From positions 186,001-250,000 of the forward strand of contig JALPQD010000401.1 in assembly GCA_023101885.1 (NCBI GenBank): a stretch of 64,000 bases of DNA. Direction: 5' to 3'. This stretch comes from Typhlomys cinereus. Its lineage: Eukaryota > Chordata > Mammalia > Rodentia > Platacanthomyidae. The notes below the pieces were generated by a model that saw only the letters and a program-made list of their open reading frames with translations, was not told the DNA's origin and made no database searches. Every line of letters begins with the position of its first letter. Position 1 is the first letter of the stretch. Below, one piece after another: positions 23,711 to 34,500 of the stretch. A program made the position numbers and the translations under genes.

Positions 23711-24334
23711 CATTTCTTAATTGGCATATTAAAATCATTTTAGATCAATTGAAAACCTTTTATTACAATCTTTTTATGAATCTAAAAATACTTCTTATTT
23801 CTCTATAGCATCTTTTAAATCTCTTCTAATTGAAAGTAGATTTTTTTATTGGTTCTTTCTTTCTTCCTTTTTTTTTCCTTTTCACCGTGGACCCTGTCCT
23901 TGCACACTATATGCAAATGAACTACCACTTCACAGCACAGCAAACTCATTAAGTTGGAGTAAATGAAACCAATCAGCAGGTTGATACACAAATGAAAAAG
24001 ACACACAGTTGGTAGCAAAAAGAGCTGAAATCACATGTATCCTCCAACACAGTTGCAGACTTCATTCTGTTCTGAATTAGGAGCAAACAACTCCACTACA
24101 AGTGAAGAAGAAACCCATTTATGGATGTGGATTGGACACACGGCTCCCAGAGACCTTGATGCAACTTGAGAAAGTCTGAGCAAAGGATAAGACCAGGTAA
24201 CAACTAGTTTGAAGCACTAAAGAATATCAGCTAAGTAATGGGGAAGGACAGGCTATGAGTGGAGAGCCCGGGAGAATACATAATATAATTGGGATTCAAT
24301 GAAAAGCCATCCTCTTCACTCTCTCACGTGCATT
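23711..24334. other. Unique sequence
   Basis: A T-rich stretch sits at 23840-23880. No gene or clear repeat seen. Confidence 0.5.
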
Positions 24335-24716
24335 TTCTTCTGTGTGTGTGTTGGAGTGAGTGTGTGCACACATGTTTTTGTATGGGTGTGGGTATACCCG
24401 TGTGTAGACATGTGTGCACGTGTGTGCCTGTGTGTGTTGGTAGCCTGAGGCTGATAGATCAGGAGTCAACCCTGATTGCTTTTCCACCTGATTCCTTTGA
24501 GACTGGGTTTCTAATTAAATCCAGAGCTCAATAATCAGACTAGTCTGGATATCCAGCTTTCTCTGGGAATTTAAGGTCTCGGCCTTCCTAAACTAGAATT
24601 ACAGGCAGGCTGCCATACTGGCCTAGCATTTTATTTGGGATCTGGGGATCCAAATTCCAATCTTTTTGCTTTCATGACAAATGCTTAAATGCTGAGTCAT
24701 CTCCCCAGCCCCTTTG
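24335..24716 (-). mobile_element. B3-type SINE, near full length
   Basis: The plus strand starts with a TG-rich tail, passes ctgattcctttgagactggg, attacaggcaggctgccata and ggatctggggatccaaattc, and ends gctgagtcatctccccagcc, the exact reverse of the B2/B3 head ggctggggagatgactcagc. About 380 bp including the TG-rich part. Confidence 0.8.
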
Positions 24717-24964
24717 ATGTACATTTTAGTCTCCACTTTATTGAAGAGTTGTCCAAGCCAGAGGAGAGTTGGGAGGGTCCTACTGGGGCTGGTGTTGATA
24801 CAAGAGCATTCCTCACAAAGCAGAGCCCAAGACCAGCGGTTTTCAAGCTACAGTGAGGAGTGCGAAGGCAGGTAGCTGGGCTCCATCCCTTGGGTTTCTG
24901 GTGGAATCTGAAGTTTCACTGATTCATATGCTGCTGGATTGGGAGATGATAACTGAGCACCTCA
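24717..24964. other. Unique sequence
   Basis: No feature recognised. Confidence 0.5.
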
Positions 24965-25134
24965 GCTCAAAGCTGGGTGTAGTGACTTAGAATCTGTGTA
25001 CCTGATATGTCTACAGGAAACAGGAGGCGAGACCTGGAAATCTCCACAACTTCTAGGTAGCTAGGCTGGTCTCAAGCAAGGTAGAAAGGCGAAGAACAAC
25101 ACCCAGAGGTAATTCTCACATGTGCACGCATGCA

Positions 25135-25180
<46 letters not shown>
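24965..25180 (+). mobile_element. B3-type SINE body ending in (CA)22
   Basis: aaagctgggtgtagtgactt, then caggaggcgagacctggaaa and ctaggctggtctcaagcaag, follow the central B3/B2 body. Text ending in cacatgtgcacgcatgcact leads into about 22 uninterrupted CA units (25137-25180), the usual expansion site of these SINE tails. The tRNA-like head is missing. Confidence 0.6.
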
Positions 25181-25183
<3 letters not shown>

Positions 25184-28100
25184 AGCCATGCATCTCTCCT
25201 GGGATTCCTGTGGTGACAGAACCAATCATAACTTGCCTGTATGTTCTCTCTCAGTAATGCTGCTTATAATCTCAGTATCTATTAGCTAGCTGCCTAGTTC
25301 ATATCAACTAACTTCAACTCAATTCAGTACAATGCTGGGTCAAAGAAGTGCATTGTGTGTTTTAGTTGTGTTTTTCTAATTCATTATGTCACATGCAAAC
25401 AGCATGGCTGTAAAATCCTCCTAGATAGTTGATTAGTGAAGACTTGAAAAGTGGCTGAAAGTGAACTGAAAGTTGGAGAAAAAAGAACAGGTCACATGTT
25501 AGCTTTTAACTAAGAGCCAGTTGATCAACCAGAGCCTGAGGTGAGGAAAGGTGGAAGAGAGAACTGTGATTCTTTAGGATAAAAAGAAGCCATAATGCTA
25601 ATACCAGAAAGCATTCAGTAAGGTTTGCTTTAACTTGGAAACACCTTGGTCTGTGTTCAGAGTAAGTCAGAAGACTTGACCCATCATTTGGGAGTTAAAA
25701 TGGATAATTGCCTGCTTTTCAGTTCAATTCAATCCAGCTCTGTTCACTTCAATTCACTCAGCATGATCCAGGAGTGTTTATTGATCTTCTGCTTGTGTTA
25801 CTCCTGTGCACAATCCTAACTTAGTCCTATGATGGGGAAGTGCAGGTCTGGGCAATAGAGCGAGCTATACTGGGCACTTTGGAAACAACGCTTTAGTTGT
25901 TGCATTCATTATATGCATTCATTTTATTCACTATACATTATTGTTAAGTGGAATTAGAAGATCTCAAACCCCCAATTGACGCCTTGATTAAAGGATTACA
26001 AAAGTAAATACTCTTGGTAAAGTATTTTGGATATGAAAGAGAGTGGACACTGTTCTAGAATACTTAAGTGGTAACTCATTTTTAAAATAGCCAATATATT
26101 GTTTCTTTAGACAGACAAGTTCCTACTTATATTTTGAAGATGTTAACCATTTCTTTATACTGAAAATGACTAGGCAGGAGCTTTCAATATTGATTTTCAC
26201 TAATATATTCCATAATGAGTATAATCTGCTTACAAGTTAAAAATTTGGGCATGTGAAGATCAGTTATAAGTATTATGTTATTTCACTACCTGGCTGGAAG
26301 AAAGTATTCCAATTCTGCTTTCTTTTATAGACTTAAGACAAACATGCTTTCCCCTGTCATCTCTATATTATGCCATGGCTCATTGGAGCTGTACAATGCA
26401 TGCCTTGTTCGGTTTCTGTTAAAACCTTCATAGACTATGGAAAATGTACCCCAAACTGCTGTACGGTAAGATCATTTCTCACCTGCCAGCTTTCGGTTTT
26501 ATATACAGCATGTTATTGTTGTGAGAGTGAAGTTTATGGTGAGTGAGTCTCTGGCAGTCATTCACCTCACCTGGCTACAGTAAAAGCATCTCCAGATAGG
26601 CTGGTTTGTGATTACTGTAAATATTCCTATGTTCTAAGCATCTTGCTAGTAAAATTTAGGAAACCAGCGAGCACCCCTCTTTGCCATCTTAACTAGCAAA
26701 GTTTAACTTTCAAGACCATCACCTATTTTTCTTTGGTGTCTCCAGAGAAAAGGGAGACAGCTGTTAAGATATTGAAAATATTTTCTTTTATTTTCGGTCT
26801 CAATTTCTTTTTGTTATACATTAGAGACCTTATGTAATGTTTAACGTTTCAATTTACTATATGTATTTTCGGATTCAACATTTGTCATCTTGTTCCAATT
26901 TAATGAAAGCTGATTTGGCTATAGTTTTCATTGGAAAGGAGAGCACACATTTGACTTTCAGCAATAATATATATTTTTCCTTTTCTTTGGATTTGAACAG
27001 CCTTCTGAAATTTTCTCTACTGAATTCTGGCAGAGTTATTTCTCCAACATTTGGCTGAGGGTTTGGAATGTTTAAAACATTTGAAGGGACTGGGATCAAT
27101 TACTGTAACCTAAAATGGATAACCTTTAAGACATGGAGCTCATGTTTCTCTTAATCATCTCGTTACATGACATTTTTATGTTTGTATATCGATAAAACAC
27201 TATGTGTTGGCTAAATAAAACTCATTCCACTTATTTCCAAGTAGTGTTGATATCATAAAGATAGTGCATTACATATAACATTAAAGTTATTTTTAAGACA
27301 TAACATCTTTGTGGATGAAAAAAATAAAATCCTGAAGATGAATAAACTTGTAACAATTTAGCAGTCTAACAAAGTATAATGAATAGCAAAATCATGTATT
27401 TCAAATGAAGCTTTAAAAAAAATCACAGTGCAAACATAGTTTCAAAGCTCTGTTTTTCTAATTAAGGAAACTCTGAGATTTTTCTTATTCATTCTGCCTG
27501 GTGTTATTTCCTTGCTGAAAGTCTTTTTTCTCCCAATATAAAATCCCTTTTTCCTCAGAGAGATGTTTATTTCGAAGGGCTATGTAGTAATATCCTGTTA
27601 CTTTTATTTATCAGGTTAATATAGGACTTACATTGCACTCTTGGGTAGAAAAAAAGGCAGGCATTACTAACTTCAAGATCTGATTTGATAAATATAAATG
27701 TGGACCTGTGATAACAGTATACAATGGATATGACCCATGACGGACAGATAGCTGTAGTGATAGAGAGAAACCTTACAGCCAGAACATTCCTGCTTCAGTA
27801 GATGCAGAATACATTAACAAGGTCTTCTCTCGGCTCAGAGTTTTTTCTTGATGATGGATTAGTGATAAACTCACATGCAAGTTATTCTAGAGTTCCCCTG
27901 AGACTTTAGCTTTTCATGAATGAAAAAGTCCATAATAAATTTCCCACATTCTTTCATTATTTTTTTTCTTCTGGACTTGGATTACTCTATGCAATTTTCC
28001 GTTGCTATAGTGTATTGGAAATAATACATAAGCGTTATTCCAGTTTCATCTCTTAATTATTTGTTTGGTAGTTTGGAGGATCTTACTCTTCCTTCATGAA

Positions 28101-29678
28101 GTAATTATATTTGGTAAAGAACGTGAAGGAAAATTGAAATTATCATATAAAATTTAAGCCAAGACTTCCATGAGGCCAGAAGTCTCCTTGCTCATTTTGT
28201 CCTAAATGACTTTTAATATAAGGCCAAACTTTGTACCAGATGTGAGGTATTTTATAATAATTACATTGTGCAAGTCTTCAATCATTTTCCACTGAGACCA
28301 TTCAACATCTGTTTTATCAAAATGATTCTCAAGTCATTTTTTTCCAGTACCACAGATGAGTAAGAATATTAAGTAAGGCATAAAGTCACACATTTTGTGA
28401 TTTTAAAATGTGAGTTTTTCTTACATCTATCTATCTATTCTATCATGCCTTAGACCTAAAAATTTCTTTAATGACTGAGCAGACTCAAGAAATAGAGTTA
28501 TATCTCTAATATTTTGGAGACAAATGTTTGACAGTGTTCACTTACACTTGTCATTTCCTTCATTCTGTCAACCGTTGACATTGTAAATACGGAAGAAAGC
28601 TTAATGAGGGGGTAAGAAGTACATGGGAGGGAGCTGACGAGGTCCGGCTTTGCCATTTCTACCTGGAGACCACTTTGTCTATTTACTGACCTCCTCTACT
28701 ATAGGGTCCTCTTATCTGTGCTACACAGAACTTCCAGATATTGATTAACAAAGACAAGCAATCAGAAGTCATTAGTGGAGAAGGTGCCAGAGCCATGTGA
28801 CAGTGGAGAACTGTCCCTTGTCCACCTGCTGACATTCTCAGGCTGCATGAAGGGCAATAAGAGCTACGCCTACCCTCAGGGGACGCAGAGACCTCTAACT
28901 CTGAACTTAGGTGTGCTTGTGTGTTCCACTTTATCCGCATGTCAAATCAGCAGGTCCTTTCCTTTGCTATTCTTGAATATTTCATTCAAAGCCTTAGAAG
29001 AAATGACCTTTATACTAGTCTTTTCTTACATAAGGGACATAATTCAGGCTTGGAGAAATATGGACTCCCTTGATGACATTTTTTTCTCCTTATGCTGAGT
29101 AAGGAACCTGGGATCTCTTGCTTGCCTGCCAGTGAATCACACTCCACACCTCTAATGACTTTTGTACAGTATTTCCACTTGCCTTGAACTCCTGCATATT
29201 AACCACTGTTGTTACAGTAAAAAAAAAAAAGTCAGTGCAAATTTTCAAAGCAAGTGAACTTACATTGACATCAATGCAGTAGTCAGTTTTCAGTGTCAAT
29301 GTAGACATAGCCAGACATCAAAATAAACATGTGCCTTCCAGTGGTCCAAAATGAATCCAAGTAGACAACATGAACATTTTCCAGTGAACTTCAAAGAAAA
29401 TTTAATATACTTTACCTCCTGTCTTGGAGGGTAAGGGAATTGCTTGGTTTTCATTGGAATTTTTCTGTGGGTAAAGTTTCCTGTTTGAGCAGGATTTCTT
29501 TTCACAGAATTTTGATCTAAGCAAAGAGATGAGAGAGAAGTTATCTTGACAAGTTTTGGTGTACTAAATGAGTGTTTCTGAGACAACTCAGATCTGTATA
29601 ATCTAGATTATATTTGAATATAATTTCAAAGCAACAAAAACCTGAAATAGTAAATTAAATAAAAACTTACTTTGTCTT
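25181..29678. other. Long AT-rich, SINE-poor stretch without genes
   Basis: About 4.5 kb in which I find no ID, B1, B2 or B3 copy. A weak L2-like phrase lies at about 25763-25800. Frames (26837-27099, 28683-29586) are 72 to 107 codons, overlap on opposite strands and have no recognisable domains. Confidence 0.55.
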
Positions 29679-29925
29679 TAATGATAGGATTTGCTATTTC
29701 TCTCATAACTTTGACTAGACACCAAAAGAAAACATAATCATGCTGGAAATGTATTTTTGTCCTTAAACTGATTCGTCTCTAATATTTTTTCTTACAGTTC
29801 TATTATTTCCAAATAATTTTTAGAGTTTCAGATATTTGCTTTGGGTGCATATATATTTTGTTCCATAGACCTTATTCTGAAGCTATAGTAGTAGATATTC
29901 CTATCATCTAAACACTGCTTGACAA
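29679..29925 (+). repeat. Long inverted repeat, left arm
   Basis: These 247 bases are the reverse complement of 30741-30988 with about five substitutions and one 1-base indel, roughly 98% identity. The arm starts taatgataggatttgctatt and ends aaacactgcttgacaa. It matches no SINE, LTR or LINE that I recognise. Similarity ends within a few bases at both arm ends. Confidence 0.95.
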
Positions 29926-30740
29926 TGATTGGGTTTAGTTTAGTCAAGTGAAATGTACTTGAAGCTGCAGGGTTGATCAGTCAAGAATAAGATTTCTCCA
30001 GTAAGACATTTTTACAAAAGCACAATGAATGTGCTTTCACATTCTAACAAATAGAGCATGAGAGATGACTGAAATACAACAATGTCACAGCTATAACAAT
30101 ATAAGGTTTTGTAATAAATAAAAGATCATGTATCTGTTTTGGAAGACCTCTGATGGCTAAACCTTATAAATTGCCGCAGGCTTGTATCATTGTATCTTGG
30201 CTGGTACAAATTCTAGAATAGTCTGTCTCATATTACATATGGTCAAAAAGAACTTCAGGCAGTTAGGGACATACTTTTTAATGGCCAGAAGAGTGAAATA
30301 GAGTTGGAACATTGGATAAAATTATCTTAAAGTATTATTTATTCTTCTGCTAAGAAAATCAACTTTATCTGTTTTTCTATAAATAAAAGGGGGGTCTGAA
30401 TTATAATAGGTACCTCCTTGCAATCTCTGGACAAAAGAATTCCTTTACAGTACTAGGTATGATTTAAGAACAAGTTCTTTTACTATAAATAGTTTCCCTT
30501 TACTGTTAATTATATTATTATTGTTGTTAGTAGTAGTTATTGTTATTAATACTAATAAACAGTATTAGTATTATTATTAGTAATCCGAGGCCTTATACAT
30601 GCTAATTACACACTATAACACTAAGCTATTTCTCCAGCACCAGAAGCTGTCATCTTAATCAGAAGTAAGAATTCAGACTAATGATCATTGTGGTCAGAAT
30701 TTGTTATCATTTTTTAATCACCATCAATTGAACCAAATCT
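29926..30740. other. Spacer of the long inverted repeat
   Basis: 815 bases, AT-rich, no gene. It holds an ATT/AGT-rich stretch, a small hairpin (taatactaat / attagtatta, 30547-30573) and an ID remnant at 30590-30645. Confidence 0.6.
30590..30645 (-). mobile_element. ID-type SINE remnant
   Basis: ggccttatacatgctaatta and aagctatttctccagcacc are a decayed reverse of the ID head and body. Confidence 0.45.
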
Positions 30741-30988
30741 TTGTCAAGCAGTGTTTAGATGATAGGAATATCTATTACTATAGCTTCAGAATAAGGTCTA
30801 TGGAACAAAATATATATGCACCCAAAGCAAATATCTGAAACTCTAAAACTTATTTGGAAATAATAGAACTGTAAGAAAAAAATATTAGAGACGAATCAGT
30901 TTAAGGACAAAAATACATTTCCAACATGATTATGTTTTCTTTTGGTGTCTAGTCAAAGTTGTGGGAGAAATAGCAAATCCTATCATTA
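30741..30988 (-). repeat. Long inverted repeat, right arm
   Basis: Reverse complement of 29679-29925 (see that entry). It begins ttgtcaagcagtgtttagat and ends caaatcctatcatta. A transcript crossing both arms could fold into a stem of nearly 250 bp. Confidence 0.95.
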
Positions 30989-32173
30989 TTTTAAAAAAAA
31001 AGGATTCTCCTACATCTCGTTTCACCTTACTTTACAGAAAAGAAGGATAATCCCAATTCTCACTTTGTCTAGCACATCAGACGTCATGAGCACTTAGCAT
31101 GTAAACTTCTTTTTTCAACGTGTAACCTAATGTGAATCTATGGTGGTTAATAGAAAACATTCAGTCTAAATCTTTCCCCCAAGGTCAGGAATATTATTTC
31201 CAGGTAAAAAAAAAAAAAAAAAAACTTACACCTAAAATGGAAAGTCATTCATCACTTAAAAAAAAAATGCGGAGTTTTAAGAGAAGTCACGCTAACTCAG
31301 GCATGTGAGTCTAAGCCATCCACACAGCCTGGCAGAATCTGAAGAGAACATCACAATGTGACTCTTTTTATGGATCGCGTACAAATGGAGTTGACAGCGT
31401 CTGCCTAATCAGAGCGCCAGGAACTGGAAGCTGCAGAGACAGTATTCCCACTTTCTCATGTTGACACTGCTCTGGTGCAGGCAAGTGCAGCCAGGCTGAT
31501 TAAAAACGCGGCGTCTCTGCTAATGTGAGGAACATGCTTTCTGAATCTGAATTCTGAGATCAAGAGCCTCGGAGCCACAGCGTGAAAGGAAAGCATGTTT
31601 ATTAATGAATTCATTCTATTATATCGTATCCAAACAGGATGACACTTAGGAGATCTCATCCATAAGCGCTCAGATTAGACCTGAGACTCCCCACTGAAGA
31701 TGCTGGAGAAATGGAACCATGTGGTCCAGGCCATGGTGGAAGGGTGTGGTCGTTCAAGTCCCCTTGAATACTATTATCAGTAATCACAAGGTAGCTTCTG
31801 CACAAGTGCGATGGACATTTTGTCACATTAACTTCTGACCTGGCTGTTGAATAACTGTAGGAGAAATTATACTCAGTAACTAGAGCCTGAAATGGTATGA
31901 GGCGTAATACCATAATACCACTCCCAATCAAAGCATTTCCCTTTGGGTTTCCAGATGGTCTCCCTTAAGGTAAAAACCAGCACCCAGTGTGATTTATAAA
32001 TCTTTCAGTCATCTCTTTCTACGTTTGTCTTGGATCTCCTGAATGCCTCCCATTGTACTCATGGTAGGTAGATAATACGCAACTTTGGTGAGAGAGATTC
32101 TAACCCAAACACTGACTTGTTCCGTAACTTCTCTTACCACCTTTCCCTGTATAGATTGATAAGAGTGTATCCA
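30989..32173. other. Unique sequence with a 19-base A run
   Basis: The A run is at 31206-31224. 31365-31700 is repeat-free and has more CpGs than its surroundings (gcgtctgcc, aaaaacgcggcgtctc), plus a perfect palindrome aatgaattcatt near 31604. No gene called. Confidence 0.5.
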
Positions 32174-32500
32174 GGGGCTGGAAAGGTGGCTCAGGGGTTA
32201 AGCCTCTGCCTTGCAGGCAGAAGGTCCTGAGTTCGGATCCTAGACCCCACGTATAGACGCCCGGCGGAAGCGGGGCGGCCTGCGTTTCTGGTCCTGGTGG
32301 GCGGAGCCTGTGAATCCCGGGGGAAGAGTAAACAAGGAGGAGGCGGTCCATGGTGGTTCCCGAATTCGCCCGTGGTTCTACACACACAGACACACACATA
32401 CATACACACACATACATACATACACATACATACATACACACATGCGCACACATGCATACACGCACAATTGAATAACTAATACATTTTAAAAAATTTTAAA
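32174..32500 (+). mobile_element. Young B2-superfamily SINE with divergent body
   Basis: The head is ggggctggaaaggtggctca (A box at about 32187-32197) and the B box is gttcggatcc (32231-32240). The body is CpG-rich (cgcccggcggaagcggggcg, then gtggttcccgaattcgcccg) and unlike murine B2. The tail is a CA/CATA run followed by A-rich text. A 13-bp target-site duplication flanks it, aagagtgtatcca (32161-32173) and aagagtgtgtcca (32501-32513), 12 of 13 matching. Intact CpGs and this duplication indicate a recent insertion. Confidence 0.85.
32380..32462. repeat. (CA/CATA)n tail repeat
   Basis: Mixed ACAC and CATA units inside the SINE tail; the source of poly-Cys/Val frames on the other strand. Confidence 0.9.
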
Positions 32501-32569
32501 AAGAGTGTGTCCAAAGTTGTCATTCAGTGGAAGCAGTTTGAGAGTCATGGTTGACATTCAGAAAAAGTC

Positions 32570-32632
32570 ACTTCTGAAACATGACACAGCTCCCCGTTTG
32601 AACCTCAGCACCACAAAAAATAGGTAAATAAA
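32570..32632 (+). mobile_element. ID-type SINE 3' fragment
   Basis: ccccgtttgaacctcagcac, then accacaaaaaataggtaaat, match the ID B box and A-rich tail; the head is missing or decayed. Confidence 0.5.
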
Positions 32633-32734
32633 CAGAAAGAAGCAGTTGGAATTTATGAAACTATGATAGATACTTAACAAGATAGCAAAAAAATGAGAAA
32701 AAATGAATTGATAGTTACCCATGCATGTCAAAAT

Positions 32735-32815
32735 GTTCACTGTATGTACTAGGTACTGGGCATGCCACAGTGGACAAAAGGCATGATTCTTGAGTTACAG
32801 GTATGAGTCCAGAGT
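32735..32815 (+). repeat. L2 fragment
   Basis: actaggtactgggcatgcca followed by cagtggacaaaaggcatgat resembles the L2 phrase aggcactgggtatacaacag ... gaacaaaacagac. Confidence 0.5.
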
Positions 32816-34085
32816 CCTAGGAGAGCAACACAGGTGGTTCTGTAGTGGTAGCATGAAAGAGTTGCATTCAGCCTTGAAAGTGAAATACTGTTGATTGTGT
32901 CAGGATTTGGTAGAATAGGGAGGCATGGCATAAAATCAAGGACGGAAGGAAGTCGAGAAAGGTGGAGGACTATGGGAAGTTAAGGAGTAGCCCCAAGAAA
33001 GCTCTGGCCAGCAGGAGGCTTCCACAAGCAAAGCTTTACCCTCCCTGGAGATGCTGTGCAGGCAACTGCCTAGGAAGCAGTCCCCGTGAAGGAGGAGGAG
33101 CTAGAATATACAAAAAGCAGGCGCTTGATATGGTTAGAAGGCTTTTGCCAATGTCAGAAATTGATAGAAGTCGATAGAACTTATGCTTATGAAGTAGTCA
33201 CTAGACAGAAGGAACAGAAGGCAAAATATTGCAGGAAAAAACTAATAAGCCTTGACAATCAATTGTAAATGTTAAAGAGGAAAAAACACAAACGCTACTA
33301 GCTTAATACTAGCGACAATGCAGAATAGCTGATAGGAAGGGGAGACTCTGCTGAAGGAGATGGCTGCCTTCAGAAGAGGGGTTTGGCTCTTTTTGGAGCA
33401 TGTCTCTGACTCTGGCTCTGGAAAAGGTGTACATCCTACTCCCATCCCGCTCGTGATACTTTGTTAGCTGATGGTTCTTGTGGTTTTCCACACATATCTG
33501 CTTCTTCCATATCTAGCGATCTGTAAAGTATAGAATCAGATCTTTGTGTATGACAGAGCATTTATTAATAGCTGCATTCAGTTTCAGTGATAAATTGAGA
33601 AGACCCCCTTTTTTGGATCTGAATACAATGTATTAGAAAAAAGTTGATTTCCTCACAGTCTTTAACATGAGAATTTAATGATGCATACAAGACACCTAGT
33701 TTTTAATCTCTGAAATACCTTTGGGTGTGTTGTTTCTAAGATAACCCTGGGATACTCAGTGGGTATGGAATTGCAAATATTTTTCTCCTCTTGAAGATGG
33801 AAGAGGAGATCAGAACCCCAAGCAACACACATACTGATAGTTGCTGAAATCATTCTGGGTCATAATGTCCTTTCTCAGTTTCTCTATTTACAAAACTTTT
33901 CAGATGGGTAATCATGATCATTCTTACTCTACACGCTCTGTGATGTTTGAAAGTTTCTTGTAATTTTTTTCTCTCATCAGACTTATTGTGACTCACTCAA
34001 GAATCCACAGAGATAGGATGATCAAGGATGGAATTCTAGGTGCATGAAATAGAGAACAAAATTAATAACAAAAAATTAAAGTATC
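32816..34085. other. Unique sequence, no gene seen
   Basis: Overlapping frames of 60 to 71 codons at 32962-33268 are Lys/Arg-rich but resemble nothing I know. Confidence 0.5.
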
Positions 34086-34500
34086 TGTTGCAGTTCGCCT
34101 GCATGGTTGCTGATAAATGACCATCAAACGGCTTAAGGGAACAAGGGTTTATTCTTTCTTACGATTCCTGGTTACAGTTCTCAGTCCAGCTTGATGGGAG
34201 AGCACGGAGGGCCAAGGGAACTGGCCACACTATCACCACATAACGGCTGAGAGAGGGACAATCCTTACTTGCCAGAGCAGCATGTCTGGCTAAATGAACA
34301 GAAAGATGCCAACTCTCTCAACCGGCTCTCTGTGATTTATTCCAGGGCCTAATCCCACCTACCATGGATTGGGCCTTCCCCATCAGCTAGACAATGTCCT
34401 TCAGGTTTGCTCTGGGCTCAACTCAACCACTAATTCCCCACAAATCTGCCCAGAGCTCAAACCCTCAACTGTCAAGTTGACACCTGTGCTAACTATGACA
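34086..34500 (-). repeat. ERVL/MaLR-type solo LTR
   Basis: 415 bp with TG...CA ends. On the minus strand it starts tgtcatagttagcacaggtg. It has AATAAA (plus 34148-34153) followed by cccttgttcccttaagccg, the polyadenylation layout of the other LTRs here, and ends in tgcaaca. No internal sequence and no clear target-site duplication. Confidence 0.7.
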
